Shown here: positions 43,693 to 52,509 of the stretch, one piece after another | How the letters are laid out: the number at the start of each line of letters is the position of its first letter | Numbering within the stretch: position 1 is the first letter of the stretch | DNA from: Ruminococcus sp. | GTDB lineage: Bacteria > Bacillota > Clostridia > Oscillospirales > Ruminococcaceae | Direction of reading: 5' to 3' | Assembly: GCA_015066805.1 (NCBI GenBank) | Contig: SVNP01000014.1 | Span: 1 to 62,999 of the forward strand | Length of the DNA: 62,999 bases | Notes under the pieces: model-generated | Told to the model about the DNA's origin: nothing | What the model saw: only the letters and a program-made list of their open reading frames with translations | Database searches by the model: none | Position numbers and translations under genes: made by a program

Positions 43693-44646
43693 TTACTTGG
43701 CTCTGCCCAAAAATGCCGCACCGATGATACCGGCATCGTTGCCCAGCTTGGCAATGACGATCTCGGTGTTCTTTTCGGAGTTGCGGGTGTAGACTTCCTT
43801 TGCCACCAGCTCCTTAACGGGCAGCAGCAGAGCATCACCCTCATTGCAAACACCGCCGCCGATGCACAGAACATCGGGCTGGAAGATGTTGATGGTGTTG
43901 GTAATACCGGCAGCCAGTGCCTTGATATAGAAATCCACCACAGATTTTGCAGCAGCATCGCCGGCTCTCATGGCATCAAAGGCAGTGCGTGCGGTGACCT
44001 TGCCTTTTTCCTCAGCCATTTTGTGCATAATGGATTCGGGATGCTCGGCCATGGCTTCCTTGGTCATACGAACCAGACCGGTCGCAGAGGAATACACCTC
44101 AAAGCAGCCTTTTCTGCCGCAGGTGCAGGGGGGGCCGTCCATCTGCAGTACGGTGTGGCCGATCTCGGCACCTGCAAAGTTGGAGCCTGCATAGATCTTG
44201 CCATCCACAACGATACCGCCGCCTACGCCGGTGCCCAGTGTAATGCAGACAGCGTTGACTGCGCCCTTTGCGGCACCTGCCACATACTCACCGTATGCGG
44301 CTGCGTTTGCATCGTTTTCAATGAAGGCAGGGCAGCCGGTCTTTTCAGAGATCCACTTGACCATAGGCACATTCACAAAGCCCAGATTGTTGGAATACTC
44401 GATGATACCGGTTGCGGAATTTGCAATACCGGGGGTGCCGATACCGATCCACTCCACCTGCTCGGGGGTCAGACCTGCGTTCTGGATGGCCTGCAATGCA
44501 CATTCTGCCATATCCGCTGCGATCTCTTCGGAGGGACGGGGGCAGTTGGTCTTCATGGAAGCCTTGTTCAGAATATTGTAGTTCTCATCTACGACACCTG
44601 CAACAATGTTGGTGCCGCCGAGATCAATGCCGACATAATACTTCAT
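43693..44646 (-). CDS. ROK-family glucokinase
   Basis: 317 residues, AAAAGGAG before ATG. ATP-binding YYVGIDLGGTNIVAGVV at 3-19, ENDANAAAYGEYVAGAAKG near 108 with catalytic Asp, GTGVGGGIVVDGKIY near 137, and ROK/zinc motif CTCGRKGCFEVYSS near 174. Phosphorylates glucose, fitting glucose released by the adjacent cellobiose phosphorylase. Starts 33 bases after manA. Confidence 0.92.
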   Translation of the reverse strand: MKYYVGIDLGGTNIVAGVVDENYNILNKASMKTNCPRPSEEIAADMAECALQAIQNAGLTPEQVEWIGIGTPGIANSATGIIEYSNNLGFVNVPMVKWISEKTGCPAFIENDANAAAYGEYVAGAAKGAVNAVCITLGTGVGGGIVVDGKIYAGSNFAGAEIGHTVLQMDGPPCTCGRKGCFEVYSSATGLVRMTKEAMAEHPESIMHKMAEEKGKVTARTAFDAMRAGDAAAKSVVDFYIKALAAGITNTINIFQPDVLCIGGGVCNEGDALLLPVKELVAKEVYTRNSEKNTEIVIAKLGNDAGIIGAAFLGRAK

Positions 44647-44679
44647 AATGGGTAACTCCTTTTCATAGATGGTTTGGGA

Positions 44680-45660
44680 TTATCTGGGCATGGTACGGGT
44701 GCTGAGGATGGTGCAATCCTTGCTGCGGATGGAGTAGCTGCCGAAGTTTGCGGGCAAAAAGACGGATTCGCCTTTGGAAAGTGCCATTACAACGCCTTCA
44801 TCGTAGACCAGTACGGCTTCGCCTTCGGTCACCAGCAGGTGGGTGTAGGATTCACCCTCGGCAGGGGGGAATTTTGCATCGCCGTTGATATGCAGCTCCC
44901 AGGTGGTAAAGTAGCTGCAGTTGGCGATCATGGCAGAGGTATAGCCCTCATATGCCATGGGGGGGCGCTTCAGTCTGGGGGGAGCAGCCCATGTTTTGGT
45001 CACATCCACAGCCTTGTCGATGTGCAGCTCACGGGGCTTGCCGTCTGCGCCCACACGCTCGTAATCGTACACACGGTAGGTCAGGTTGGAATTCTGCTGG
45101 ATCTCTGCAATGAGAATACCTGCGCCGATGGCGTGCAGTGTGCCTGCTTCAATGAAGAATACATCGCCCTTATGCACAGGCACCAGACGGACATAATCCA
45201 GCAAGGTGCCATCCTGAATATGGGCACGGAACTCCTCTTTGGAAAGCTCACGGTTGAAGCCGTAGGCCAGTGCGGCACCTTCATCGCAATCCACGATATA
45301 CCAGCACTCGGTCTTACCGTTCTGACCGTTTTCGTTTTCACGGGCGTAGTGGTCATCGGGGTGTACCTGCACACTGAGATCCTGGCAGGCATCAATGAGC
45401 TTGATCAGCACGGGGAAACCGGAAAAATTGGCTGCACCTCTGCCCACCAAGGTCTTCCAGTCATGCTCCAGATAAGCAGTCAGCGTGGCGCCTTTATCGG
45501 GGCCGTTCATAATGATAGATTCTCCGGCGGGGTGACAGGAAAGCTCCCAGCTTTCGGCAATGCGTTCCATTTCTCCGCAGGGACGCTTGAATTCGTCCCG
45601 CAGGCGTGTACCGCCCCAGATATAATCCTGAAATGCAGGCTTGAGCTTTAACGGTTCCAT
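44680..45660 (-). CDS. manA: Mannose-6-phosphate isomerase, class I
   Basis: 326 residues, short bacterial form, CTAGGAGGG before ATG. Cupin: zinc ligands in VQVHPDDHYARENE near 97 (Gln, His), and Glu/His in GDVFFIEAGTLHAIGAG near 167. Substrate Arg in TYRVYDYERVG near 202. Interconverts mannose-6-P and fructose-6-P. Upstream of and probably cotranscribed with the ROK kinase. Confidence 0.94.
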   Translation of the reverse strand: MEPLKLKPAFQDYIWGGTRLRDEFKRPCGEMERIAESWELSCHPAGESIIMNGPDKGATLTAYLEHDWKTLVGRGAANFSGFPVLIKLIDACQDLSVQVHPDDHYARENENGQNGKTECWYIVDCDEGAALAYGFNRELSKEEFRAHIQDGTLLDYVRLVPVHKGDVFFIEAGTLHAIGAGILIAEIQQNSNLTYRVYDYERVGADGKPRELHIDKAVDVTKTWAAPPRLKRPPMAYEGYTSAMIANCSYFTTWELHINGDAKFPPAEGESYTHLLVTEGEAVLVYDEGVVMALSKGESVFLPANFGSYSIRSKDCTILSTRTMPR

Positions 45661-45698
45661 AGTATTCCCTCCTAGATAAATTATGACAGTTTTTTTGC

Positions 45699-47561
45699 TC
45701 AGTCATCGGGCAGCTCTGCGATCAGAGCGTGCAGCTCGGCGGCAGTTTCCGCAGAAACACCTGCGGTTTTTGCCAGATCCGCTGCACTTGCCGCCTTAAG
45801 CTGGGCGCGGGTTTTGTAGGTCAGCAGCAGCTTGCGGGCTTTTTTTTCGCCGATGCCCTTGACCTTGGTCAGGGTCAGGGCATAGCTGCTTTGCTTGTGT
45901 CGGGTTTTCATATACTGCACCGAATAGCGGTGGACTTCATCCTGAATACGGGTCAGCAGGGAAAACGCCCCTTGTTTATCCCGCAGAGAAAGCTCGCCGC
46001 CATTGGTGGCAATGGCTCTGGTGCGATGCTTGTCATCCTTCACCATACCGAACAGCGGCACGGAGATCTTCATTTCCTCCAGAATGGGCGCAATGGCAGA
46101 TACATGCCCCTTGCCGCCATCCAGCAGGATAAGATCGGGCAGCACGGCGAAGCTGTTTTTCTCCGTATCGGGAGGTGTTTCGGCGTGCAAGGCTTGTTTG
46201 TATTCATTCAGCCGTCGTCGGATGATCTCCTGCATGGCGGCGTAGTCGTTCTGGGTTTGCAGCTCCTTGACGGAAAAGCGGCGGTATGCGGATTTCAGCG
46301 GTCTTCCGTTTTCAAACACCACCATACCCGCAACCATGGCTGCGGAGGAAAGGTTAGAGATATCATAAGCCTCAATGCGGACAGGCGGTTTTGCAAGCCC
46401 CAGTACCCTACCCAGCTCTTCCAGCTCCAGCAGCTCTCTGCCGGTGCGTCCGGATTGGATGGAGAGTTTTTCGCTTGCATTTTGCTTGGCACGCAGCAGC
46501 AGGCGGTGGCGGATGCCCTTCTGGGGTACTGCCAGCGTCACGGCGTGTCCTGCCTGTGCCCGCAGCAGGTCGGTGATCAGCTCTGCTTCCTCGGGCAGTG
46601 CTTCTACCAGGATGGTACGGGGCAGGTCTTTGTTGCTTCTGCCGCTGTAATACTGTGGGATGAATTCATCTATGGGCCGGTCAGTTAGCACATTGCCGGT
46701 CAGGAAGAACGATGCCTGATCGCATAATCTGCCGCCACGGTACATCAGCACGGAGATCACCGAGGTTTTGGGGGCGTGGGCAATGGCGATCACATCCGTA
46801 TCTTCGGGGATGGCATCTATAATATCCTGAGATTCTCCCGCACGGCGGATGGCGTTGATACGGTCACGGAGCCGTGCCGCTTCTTCAAAATCCAGCCGTT
46901 CCGATGCGGCAAGCATACGCTGTTCCAGGGCGGAAACGGTGTGGTCACCGCCGTTTTTGATGAATCGTACCGCATCGGCAAGGGTTTCGGCGTAGGCTGC
47001 GGCAGAGGTTTTTCCTCTGCACACGCCCATACATTGCCCGATGTGGTAATTCAGGCAGGGGCGCTGCTTGCCAAAGGCGGAAGGAAATTGCTTGCCGCAG
47101 GTGGGGAGCTGAAACAGGCGGTTGACCTCATGGGCGGTTTGCTTTGCCACAAAGCCGCTCATATAGGGACCCAGATATTCTCCCGGCTCGGTGGTATTCA
47201 CCTCGGCGGTAATGCGGGAAAAGGGCGGCGGAGAAATACGGATATAGTGGTAGCCCTTATCATCCTTCAGCAGAATGTTATAGGGTGGTTTATGCTGCTT
47301 GATCAGCGAGCATTCCAGCACCAGCGCTTCGTATTCGGAGCCGGTAACGATAAAATCATAATCATGCACCTGAGAAACCATGGCGGCGGTTTTGGGGGTG
47401 TGGTCGGGGTGATCCCGAAAATAGCTGGTGACACGGTTCCGCAGGTTTTTTGCCTTGCCGATATACAGGATCTTTTCCTGCTTGTTTTTCATGATATATA
47501 CGCCGGGCTCTGTGGTGAGTGCGGCGGTTTTCTGTTGAAGAAAGGGCAGGCGGGGGTTCAT
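45699..47561 (-). CDS. uvrC: Excinuclease ABC subunit C
   Basis: 620 residues. GIY-YIG nuclease at the N-terminus (TEPGVYIMKNKQEKILYIGK, near 18), UVR motif (LDFEEAARLRDRINAIRR, near 215), central RNase-H-like nuclease (FAVLPDLILLDGGKGHV near 465) and C-terminal HhH (VKGIGEKKARKLLLTYK near 575). Makes both incisions in nucleotide excision repair with UvrA/B. ATG overlaps the preceding stop (ATGA). Confidence 0.97.
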   Translation of the reverse strand: MNPRLPFLQQKTAALTTEPGVYIMKNKQEKILYIGKAKNLRNRVTSYFRDHPDHTPKTAAMVSQVHDYDFIVTGSEYEALVLECSLIKQHKPPYNILLKDDKGYHYIRISPPPFSRITAEVNTTEPGEYLGPYMSGFVAKQTAHEVNRLFQLPTCGKQFPSAFGKQRPCLNYHIGQCMGVCRGKTSAAAYAETLADAVRFIKNGGDHTVSALEQRMLAASERLDFEEAARLRDRINAIRRAGESQDIIDAIPEDTDVIAIAHAPKTSVISVLMYRGGRLCDQASFFLTGNVLTDRPIDEFIPQYYSGRSNKDLPRTILVEALPEEAELITDLLRAQAGHAVTLAVPQKGIRHRLLLRAKQNASEKLSIQSGRTGRELLELEELGRVLGLAKPPVRIEAYDISNLSSAAMVAGMVVFENGRPLKSAYRRFSVKELQTQNDYAAMQEIIRRRLNEYKQALHAETPPDTEKNSFAVLPDLILLDGGKGHVSAIAPILEEMKISVPLFGMVKDDKHRTRAIATNGGELSLRDKQGAFSLLTRIQDEVHRYSVQYMKTRHKQSSYALTLTKVKGIGEKKARKLLLTYKTRAQLKAASAADLAKTAGVSAETAAELHALIAELPDD

Positions 47562-48508
47562 ACATCCTGCTCCTCGTCGTAGTCGTAGTCGTCCTCATCC
47601 TCATCCACGCCGAATTCGTATTCAAACTCGGCATCATCGGTGAGGGTTTCCACGGGGTTGGCACGCGGTGTCAGCTTATCAGCCACAAGCAGAGCCTTTT
47701 TCCGCAGCTTTTCGGAAACGGTTTCTCTGACCGGCTCCTTCAGCACAGGGGAATCGGAAAACATGGTAGAAGAAAAATCCGTGACCTTTGCCTTATCGCC
47801 GTAGCAGTCAATATCCACATCCTCGTTGCGGATGAGGTGGATCATGGCGGTAAAGAAGAAAATATAGGCAAAGGCATTCAGCAGAATGCTGGCATACACA
47901 CGGTATCCAGCCAGACCCAGAAACATACCTGCCAGAATGAGGACGCTGTGGATGATGACCACAGTCTGGAGCTTTTTGCTTTCGGGGGCAAGCATCAGCA
48001 AGGAAAGTGCTACGCCGCCGGAGAAGATCACATGGCACAGGGTCAGTGCCAGAGATAATCCGTTATAGGGGATAAAGGGCAAAAAGTCAAATTCCAGCAG
48101 CATCAGTATGACTTCCACGATGATATAGCATATGAGCAGAATCTTCATGGGCAGTCGCTGCCGCACCAGACGATCCAGCCAGACCACGCTGAGGGTGAAC
48201 AATGCAAAGGCAGTGGCTTCAATACCATATGCAATGATCTCAAAGGGGATCACAAAATTGCCGTATTTTGCCAGAGAATAGTAATAGATCAGGCAGATTA
48301 CAATGAATACCACAAACAAAATGTTGGCAGTTCGCCCGATACGCATGCAATCCATCAGTGTGTATTCCCGCTTGGGCTCTTCCTTGTGCAGAGGTTCCTG
48401 ACGGCGCACGGGCTGCGCTTTGGCAGCCGGAGCTCCTTTGGCTTTCCGCTTGGGAGAATGCTTTTGCGGGGGTGTGGGGGTATGGGGCGGCGGATAGTAT
48501 TTTGCCAT
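47558..48508 (-). CDS. Membrane protein of unknown function
   Basis: 316 residues from ATG 48508 (AAAGGAGGTG upstream; GTG 48517 overlaps that site). A basic, Pro-rich cytosolic N-terminus (PPPHTPTPPQKHSPKRKAKG), then about seven membrane spans between residues 60 and 245 (NILFVVFIVICLIYYYSL, IAYGIEATAFALFTLSVVW, LSLLMLAPESKK loop), and an acidic cytosolic tail ending in an Asp/Glu-rich stretch. Family not recognised. Overlaps uvrC by four bases. Confidence 0.8.
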   Translation of the reverse strand: MAKYYPPPHTPTPPQKHSPKRKAKGAPAAKAQPVRRQEPLHKEEPKREYTLMDCMRIGRTANILFVVFIVICLIYYYSLAKYGNFVIPFEIIAYGIEATAFALFTLSVVWLDRLVRQRLPMKILLICYIIVEVILMLLEFDFLPFIPYNGLSLALTLCHVIFSGGVALSLLMLAPESKKLQTVVIIHSVLILAGMFLGLAGYRVYASILLNAFAYIFFFTAMIHLIRNEDVDIDCYGDKAKVTDFSSTMFSDSPVLKEPVRETVSEKLRKKALLVADKLTPRANPVETLTDDAEFEYEFGVDEDEDDYDYDEEQDV

Positions 48509-48550
48509 CCGTGGCACCTCCTTTCATGAGGGGAAAGAGCGAGGGGAAGC

Positions 48551-49831
48551 TCAGCCCTTTGCCTCCAGAGCACGCTTACCGATATCGGTGCGCCAGTGGG
48601 CAGCTTCAAAGGAGATCTCCCTGACAGCGGCATAGGCCTTTGCCAGAGCATCCTCCAGCGTATCTGCACCTGCGGTTACGCCCAGCACACGGCCGCCGTT
48701 GGTGTAGAACACATCATCCTCCAGCAGCGTACCTGCGTGATAAACCGCAGCCTTTTTATGCTGACCGTTTGTTTCCAGACCTGCAATGGCCTTATGCTTC
48801 TGATAAGCCTCCGGGTAGCCGCCACTTGCCATAATGACGCAAGCGCAGGCACCCTGCTTCCACTGCATGGGCAGCTCTGCCAGAGTCTGTGCTTCCACAG
48901 CCTCCATAATATCCATCAGGTCGGTTTCCAGCATGGGCAGTACCACCTGGGTTTCGGGGTCACCGAAGCGGCAGTTGTATTCAATGACCTTAACGCCCTT
49001 GGGGGTGGCCATCAGACCGAAATACAGGCAGCCGCGGAAGCTTCTGCCCTCTGCATTCATGGCATTGACAGTGGGCAGGAAGATATTCTGCATACATTCC
49101 TCGGCAATGGCATCGGTATAGTAGGGGTTGGGAGAAACAGTGCCCATACCGCCGGTGTTTTTGCCGTTATCGCCATCTAAAGCACGCTTGTGATCCATGG
49201 AAGAGATCATGGGAGCAACGGTTTTGCCATCGGTAAAGGCCAGCACGGAGATCTCGGGGCCGGTGAGGAATTCCTCCACCACCAGACGGGAGCCGCTTTC
49301 GCCGAAGATCTTATCCTCCATCATAGAGCGCACCGCTGCCACTGCTTCGTCCTCATTCTGTGCAATGATGACACCCTTGCCCAGGGCCAGACCATCCGCC
49401 TTGATGACGGTGGGGTAGCTGTTCTGTTCTTTCAGGTAGGCAATGGCGGAATCGGCATCGGTAAACACCTCGTAGCCAGCGGTGGGAATACCGTACTGCT
49501 TCATCAGGTTTTTGGAGAACACCTTGCTGCCTTCAATAATGGCGGCCGCCTTGGAGGGGCCGAACACCTTGAAGCCGTTTTCACGGAGCAGATCAGCCAT
49601 GCCCAGCACCAGCGGATCATCGGGAGCCACAAAAACCCAGTCCACAGCCAGCTCCTTTGCCAGAGCCAGCATACCGTCGAGATCGGTAGCTGCAACGGGG
49701 TAGCAATCAGCATATTTGGCAATGCCGCCGTTGCCGGGGGCGCAATACAGCTTGGAAATACGAGGGCTTTCTGCCAGCTTCATGATAATGGCGTGCTCAC
49801 GGCCGCCGCCGCCTACTACAAGAACTTTCAT
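48551..49831 (-). CDS. purD: Phosphoribosylamine-glycine ligase
   Basis: 426 residues from ATG 49831 (GAAAGGATG upstream; the frame continues back without coding character). Rossmann start KVLVVGGGGREHAIIMKLAE, ATP-grasp core YPTVIKADGLALGKGVIIAQ near 135, VEEFLTGPEISVLAFTDGK near 189, GGMGTVSPNPYY and DPETQVVLPML near 295. Second step of purine synthesis. Last purine gene in the cluster, behind a membrane protein gene and a leader with hairpins. Confidence 0.96.
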   Translation of the reverse strand: MKVLVVGGGGREHAIIMKLAESPRISKLYCAPGNGGIAKYADCYPVAATDLDGMLALAKELAVDWVFVAPDDPLVLGMADLLRENGFKVFGPSKAAAIIEGSKVFSKNLMKQYGIPTAGYEVFTDADSAIAYLKEQNSYPTVIKADGLALGKGVIIAQNEDEAVAAVRSMMEDKIFGESGSRLVVEEFLTGPEISVLAFTDGKTVAPMISSMDHKRALDGDNGKNTGGMGTVSPNPYYTDAIAEECMQNIFLPTVNAMNAEGRSFRGCLYFGLMATPKGVKVIEYNCRFGDPETQVVLPMLETDLMDIMEAVEAQTLAELPMQWKQGACACVIMASGGYPEAYQKHKAIAGLETNGQHKKAAVYHAGTLLEDDVFYTNGGRVLGVTAGADTLEDALAKAYAAVREISFEAAHWRTDIGKRALEAKG

Positions 49832-49879
49832 ATGGTTACATCCTTTCGGTGTTGTATTTATGGAGAGGAACGCTGTTCC

Positions 49880-49935
49880 TTTGGAATCGCACTGCAAATC
49901 AATGTGATTCCAAAGAAACGGCGAAAAACGCCGTT
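49880..49935 (-). other. Hairpin pair between membrane gene and purD
   Basis: On the minus strand AAACGGCG/CGCCGTTT with T loop (about 49917-49936) overlaps the upstream stop and may terminate weakly; it is followed by TTTGGAATC / GATTCCAAA (49880-49914) and a small GGAAC/GTTCC stem (49867-49879). Together they form a structured leader in front of purD. Confidence 0.5.
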
Positions 49936-50432
49936 TATCCATTGGTTTCATGGGGAAGCTGTGCTGTGGCATAGGTGGTAATGGCCACGGAGCATCCCAG
50001 CAGAACACCGGCAATATCGGCCAAGGGCCGGAAAAATCCAAGGAAGCTGCGAATGGAGCCTACCGTTACCACGGCTGCTGCACCATCCCGGGCAGCGGTC
50101 AGGGTGCTGATGTACGAGCCGATGAGTCCGCCCACCAGATACAGCACAAAAAACACGCCGTACAGAATGGCATTCATCATTGCGGTGGCGCGTTGGATTT
50201 TTTCGGCACATAGCTGATACAGTGCAAGCCCCAGCATAGGCAGAGAAAGTGCGTGTACAAACAGCAGCAGTCCGACTGTGATTTTGGAAAGAGGTGTGTA
50301 TTCCTCTGTGCGGTTGAACATGGCACAGGGCACGGCAGGGTTCAGGGTCGCCAGAACACATACCACTACATACACAAGCAAAATAACGGCCGACAGGCGT
50401 GCAAGCAGCACCGCAGATCTCGGATTATTCAT
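49935..50432 (-). CDS. Four-span membrane protein of unknown function
   Basis: 165 residues, AAGGAAGG before ATG. Four hydrophobic helices: LSAVILLVYVVVCVLATL, ITVGLLLFVHALSLPMLGLA, MMNAILYGVFFVLYLVGGLIG and FFRPLADIAGVLLGCSVAIT. The loop between the first two contains ATLNPAVPCAMFNRTEEYT. Inserted between purine genes; a role in purine uptake or export is only a guess from position. Family not recognised. Confidence 0.78.
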   Translation of the reverse strand: MNNPRSAVLLARLSAVILLVYVVVCVLATLNPAVPCAMFNRTEEYTPLSKITVGLLLFVHALSLPMLGLALYQLCAEKIQRATAMMNAILYGVFFVLYLVGGLIGSYISTLTAARDGAAAVVTVGSIRSFLGFFRPLADIAGVLLGCSVAITTYATAQLPHETNG

Positions 50433-50468
50433 AAAAAAGCTGTCCTTCCTTGCAGATATTTCAGTGCT

Positions 50469-50495
50469 GCCTGAGGGGAAACACTCCCCTCAGGC
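50469..50495 (-). other. GC-rich hairpin behind the AICAR transformylase gene
   Basis: GCCTGAGGGGA / TCCCCTCAGGC, 11-bp perfect stem, five-base loop, no T-run on the minus strand. Probably reduces read-through or protects the mRNA 3' end between purine operon and membrane gene. Confidence 0.6.
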
Positions 50496-50509
50496 GCACA
50501 GGTTACATA

Positions 50510-51694
50510 TCAGTGGTGGAACAATCTCAGGCCGCAGAATGCCATGGCAATGCCGTACTTGTTGCACTGCTCAATGACGATATCATCACGGATAGAGCCG
50601 CCGGGCTCAACAATGTATGCTACGCCGCTCTTGTAGGCACGGTCGATGTTGTCGGGGAAGGGGAAGAAAGCATCGGAGCCCAGACAAACACCGGTGTTCT
50701 GTGCGATCCATGCCTGCTTTTCCTCCTTGGTGAATACAGGGGGCTTTTCGGTGAACAGACGCTCCCACTCGCCATCTGCCAGTACATCCATATAATCCTC
50801 ACCGATGTACAGATCAATGGCATTGTCACGGTCGGGACGCTTCACATCCTCACGGAAGGGCAGACCCAACACCTGAGGTGCCTGACGCAGCCACCAGTTA
50901 TCAGCCTTGGTGCCTGCCAGACGGGTGCAGTGGATTCTGGACTGCTGACCTGCACCGATACCGATTGCCTGACCATCCTTGACATAGCACACGGAGTTGG
51001 ACTGGGTGTACTTCAGGGTGATGAGGGAAATGATGAGATCCCGCTTTTTGTCGGCGGGGATATCCTTGTTCTCGGTGACCATGTTGCTGAGCATGGTCTG
51101 CTCGTTGATGTCCAGATCATTTCTGCCCTGCTCAAAGGTGATGCCGAACACATCCTTGTGCTCCACAGGGGCAGGCTGATAGTTGGGGTCGATCTGCACG
51201 ATGTTGTAGTTGCCCTTGCGTTTGGTCTTCAGGATCTCCAGAGCCTCGGGAGTGTAGCCGGGTGCGATCACACCATCGGAAACCTCACGGGCGATGAGTC
51301 TTGCGGTGCATTCGTCGCATTCATCGGAAAGGGAGATCCAGTCACCAAAGCTGGACATTCTGTCTGCACCTCTTGCTCTTGCATAAGCGCAGGCAAGGGG
51401 GGAAAGCTCACCCAGATCATCCACAAAATAGATCTTCTTCAGGGTATCGGAAAGGGGCAGACCAATGGCTGCACCTGCGGGGGAAACATGCTTGAAGGAG
51501 GTAGCGGCGCACAGTCCGGTGGCAGTCTTCAGCTCGCGCACAAGCTGCCAGCCGTTAAAGGCATCCAGCAGATTGATGTAGCCGGGGTTGCCGGAAAGCA
51601 CGGTAATGGGCAGGTCGCTGCCATCCTGCATATAGATGCGTGCGGGCTTCTGATTGGGGTTGCAGCCGTATTTCAACAAACGCTCGTTTGCCAT
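50510..51694 (-). CDS. AICAR transformylase, stand-alone (C-terminal PurH type)
   Basis: 394 residues. Corresponds to the formyltransferase half of PurH: LKYGCNPNQKPARIYM at 7-22 (substrate loop), ATSFKHVSPAGAAIGLP near 64 with the Lys-His pair, TLKYTQSNSVCYVKDGQAIGIGAGQQSRIHC near 227 as separate LKYTQSNSV and IGAGQQSR motifs, and DAFFPFPDNIDRAYKSGV near 342. No IMP cyclohydrolase (MGS-fold) half is present; that reaction is encoded next by a PurO-type gene. Transfers a formyl group from 10-formyl-THF to AICAR. Confidence 0.93.
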   Translation of the reverse strand: MANERLLKYGCNPNQKPARIYMQDGSDLPITVLSGNPGYINLLDAFNGWQLVRELKTATGLCAATSFKHVSPAGAAIGLPLSDTLKKIYFVDDLGELSPLACAYARARGADRMSSFGDWISLSDECDECTARLIAREVSDGVIAPGYTPEALEILKTKRKGNYNIVQIDPNYQPAPVEHKDVFGITFEQGRNDLDINEQTMLSNMVTENKDIPADKKRDLIISLITLKYTQSNSVCYVKDGQAIGIGAGQQSRIHCTRLAGTKADNWWLRQAPQVLGLPFREDVKRPDRDNAIDLYIGEDYMDVLADGEWERLFTEKPPVFTKEEKQAWIAQNTGVCLGSDAFFPFPDNIDRAYKSGVAYIVEPGGSIRDDIVIEQCNKYGIAMAFCGLRLFHH

Positions 51695-51731
51695 GATAAC
51701 GCTCCGTTTCTCGCCTTGCGGCGTGGTGATT

Positions 51732-52460
51732 TTATTCGTTGGCAGGCTTGCCGTAGCGGTTTACGACCTTGCTGACAGCATTGCCGTTGGTCACATCAAT
51801 GTAACGCACAAACAGAGAGATCTTGTTGTCTGCGTTCAGGTTTGTCCACAGCAGGGAGGTAAAGCCGTCGATATCATCGGGGATGGAAACCAGCTTAGGC
51901 TCGCCGCAGAAGCTGGGCAGCGGATTGCCGTCACCCACATAGGTGTGGATGAAGTGACCCTGACCTGCAATGGGGTTCTGGTAGGAGTAGGTGAACCGCT
52001 GGCAGGAGGAGGGGTCGCCGTCTGCGCTCTTCAGGATGGACAGCGCATAGTTAAAGCTGTTGTTCTCCAAACGGATGATGCCGGAAATACGAGGGGTGTA
52101 GTTGGGGGCATCCGGCTCAAACTCACGGGCACGGAGGCTCTGCTCAAAGGTGAACTGGTGATCCAGACCCTCGTAGATGGTATCGGTCTGGTCGCCGTTG
52201 GTAACGATGGTCTTGTTGCCCAGCACACGCACGGGGGAGTAGATGATCAGGGAAGGATCGGTGCACTTGCTGGGGTCATAGGCTTCGGTACGCAAACCTG
52301 CGCCATCGGGAACAAAAATACGGTTGCGGGAGTTTTCGCTTCTGCCCATGATGAAATAGGCAGCCACGGCATACTTGCCGTTTGCGGAGCGACCGAGGAT
52401 AATGCCTCTGCCGGGGTAGCTGTTGCCCTGCAGCTCCTGAGCCAAAGAAATCATAGCCAT
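51732..52460 (-). CDS. IMP cyclohydrolase, PurO type
   Basis: 242 residues, AGGAGG before ATG. Ntn-hydrolase-like IMP cyclohydrolase family (PF07826): GNSYPGRGIILGRSANGKY near 12-30, AAYFIMGRSENSRNRIF near 34, CTDPSLIIYSPVRV near 70, YTPRISGII near 128. It closes FAICAR to IMP, the final purine step, replacing the N-terminal domain of PurH. Archaeal PurO is the founding member; bacterial homologues occur in Clostridia. Directly upstream of the transformylase gene, so the pair forms a split PurH. Confidence 0.9.
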   Translation of the reverse strand: MAMISLAQELQGNSYPGRGIILGRSANGKYAVAAYFIMGRSENSRNRIFVPDGAGLRTEAYDPSKCTDPSLIIYSPVRVLGNKTIVTNGDQTDTIYEGLDHQFTFEQSLRAREFEPDAPNYTPRISGIIRLENNSFNYALSILKSADGDPSSCQRFTYSYQNPIAGQGHFIHTYVGDGNPLPSFCGEPKLVSIPDDIDGFTSLLWTNLNADNKISLFVRYIDVTNGNAVSKVVNRYGKPANE

Positions 52461-52509
52461 AATATTTGAACCTCCTGATGCGGCCGGTTCGTCAGCCGCT
52501 GTATTCTGA

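Noticed and set aside
49832-50041. In-frame extension upstream of purD
   Set aside because: It crosses structured leader DNA and part of the neighbouring gene, lacks a ribosome site, and PurD normally starts at MKVLVVGGGGREH.
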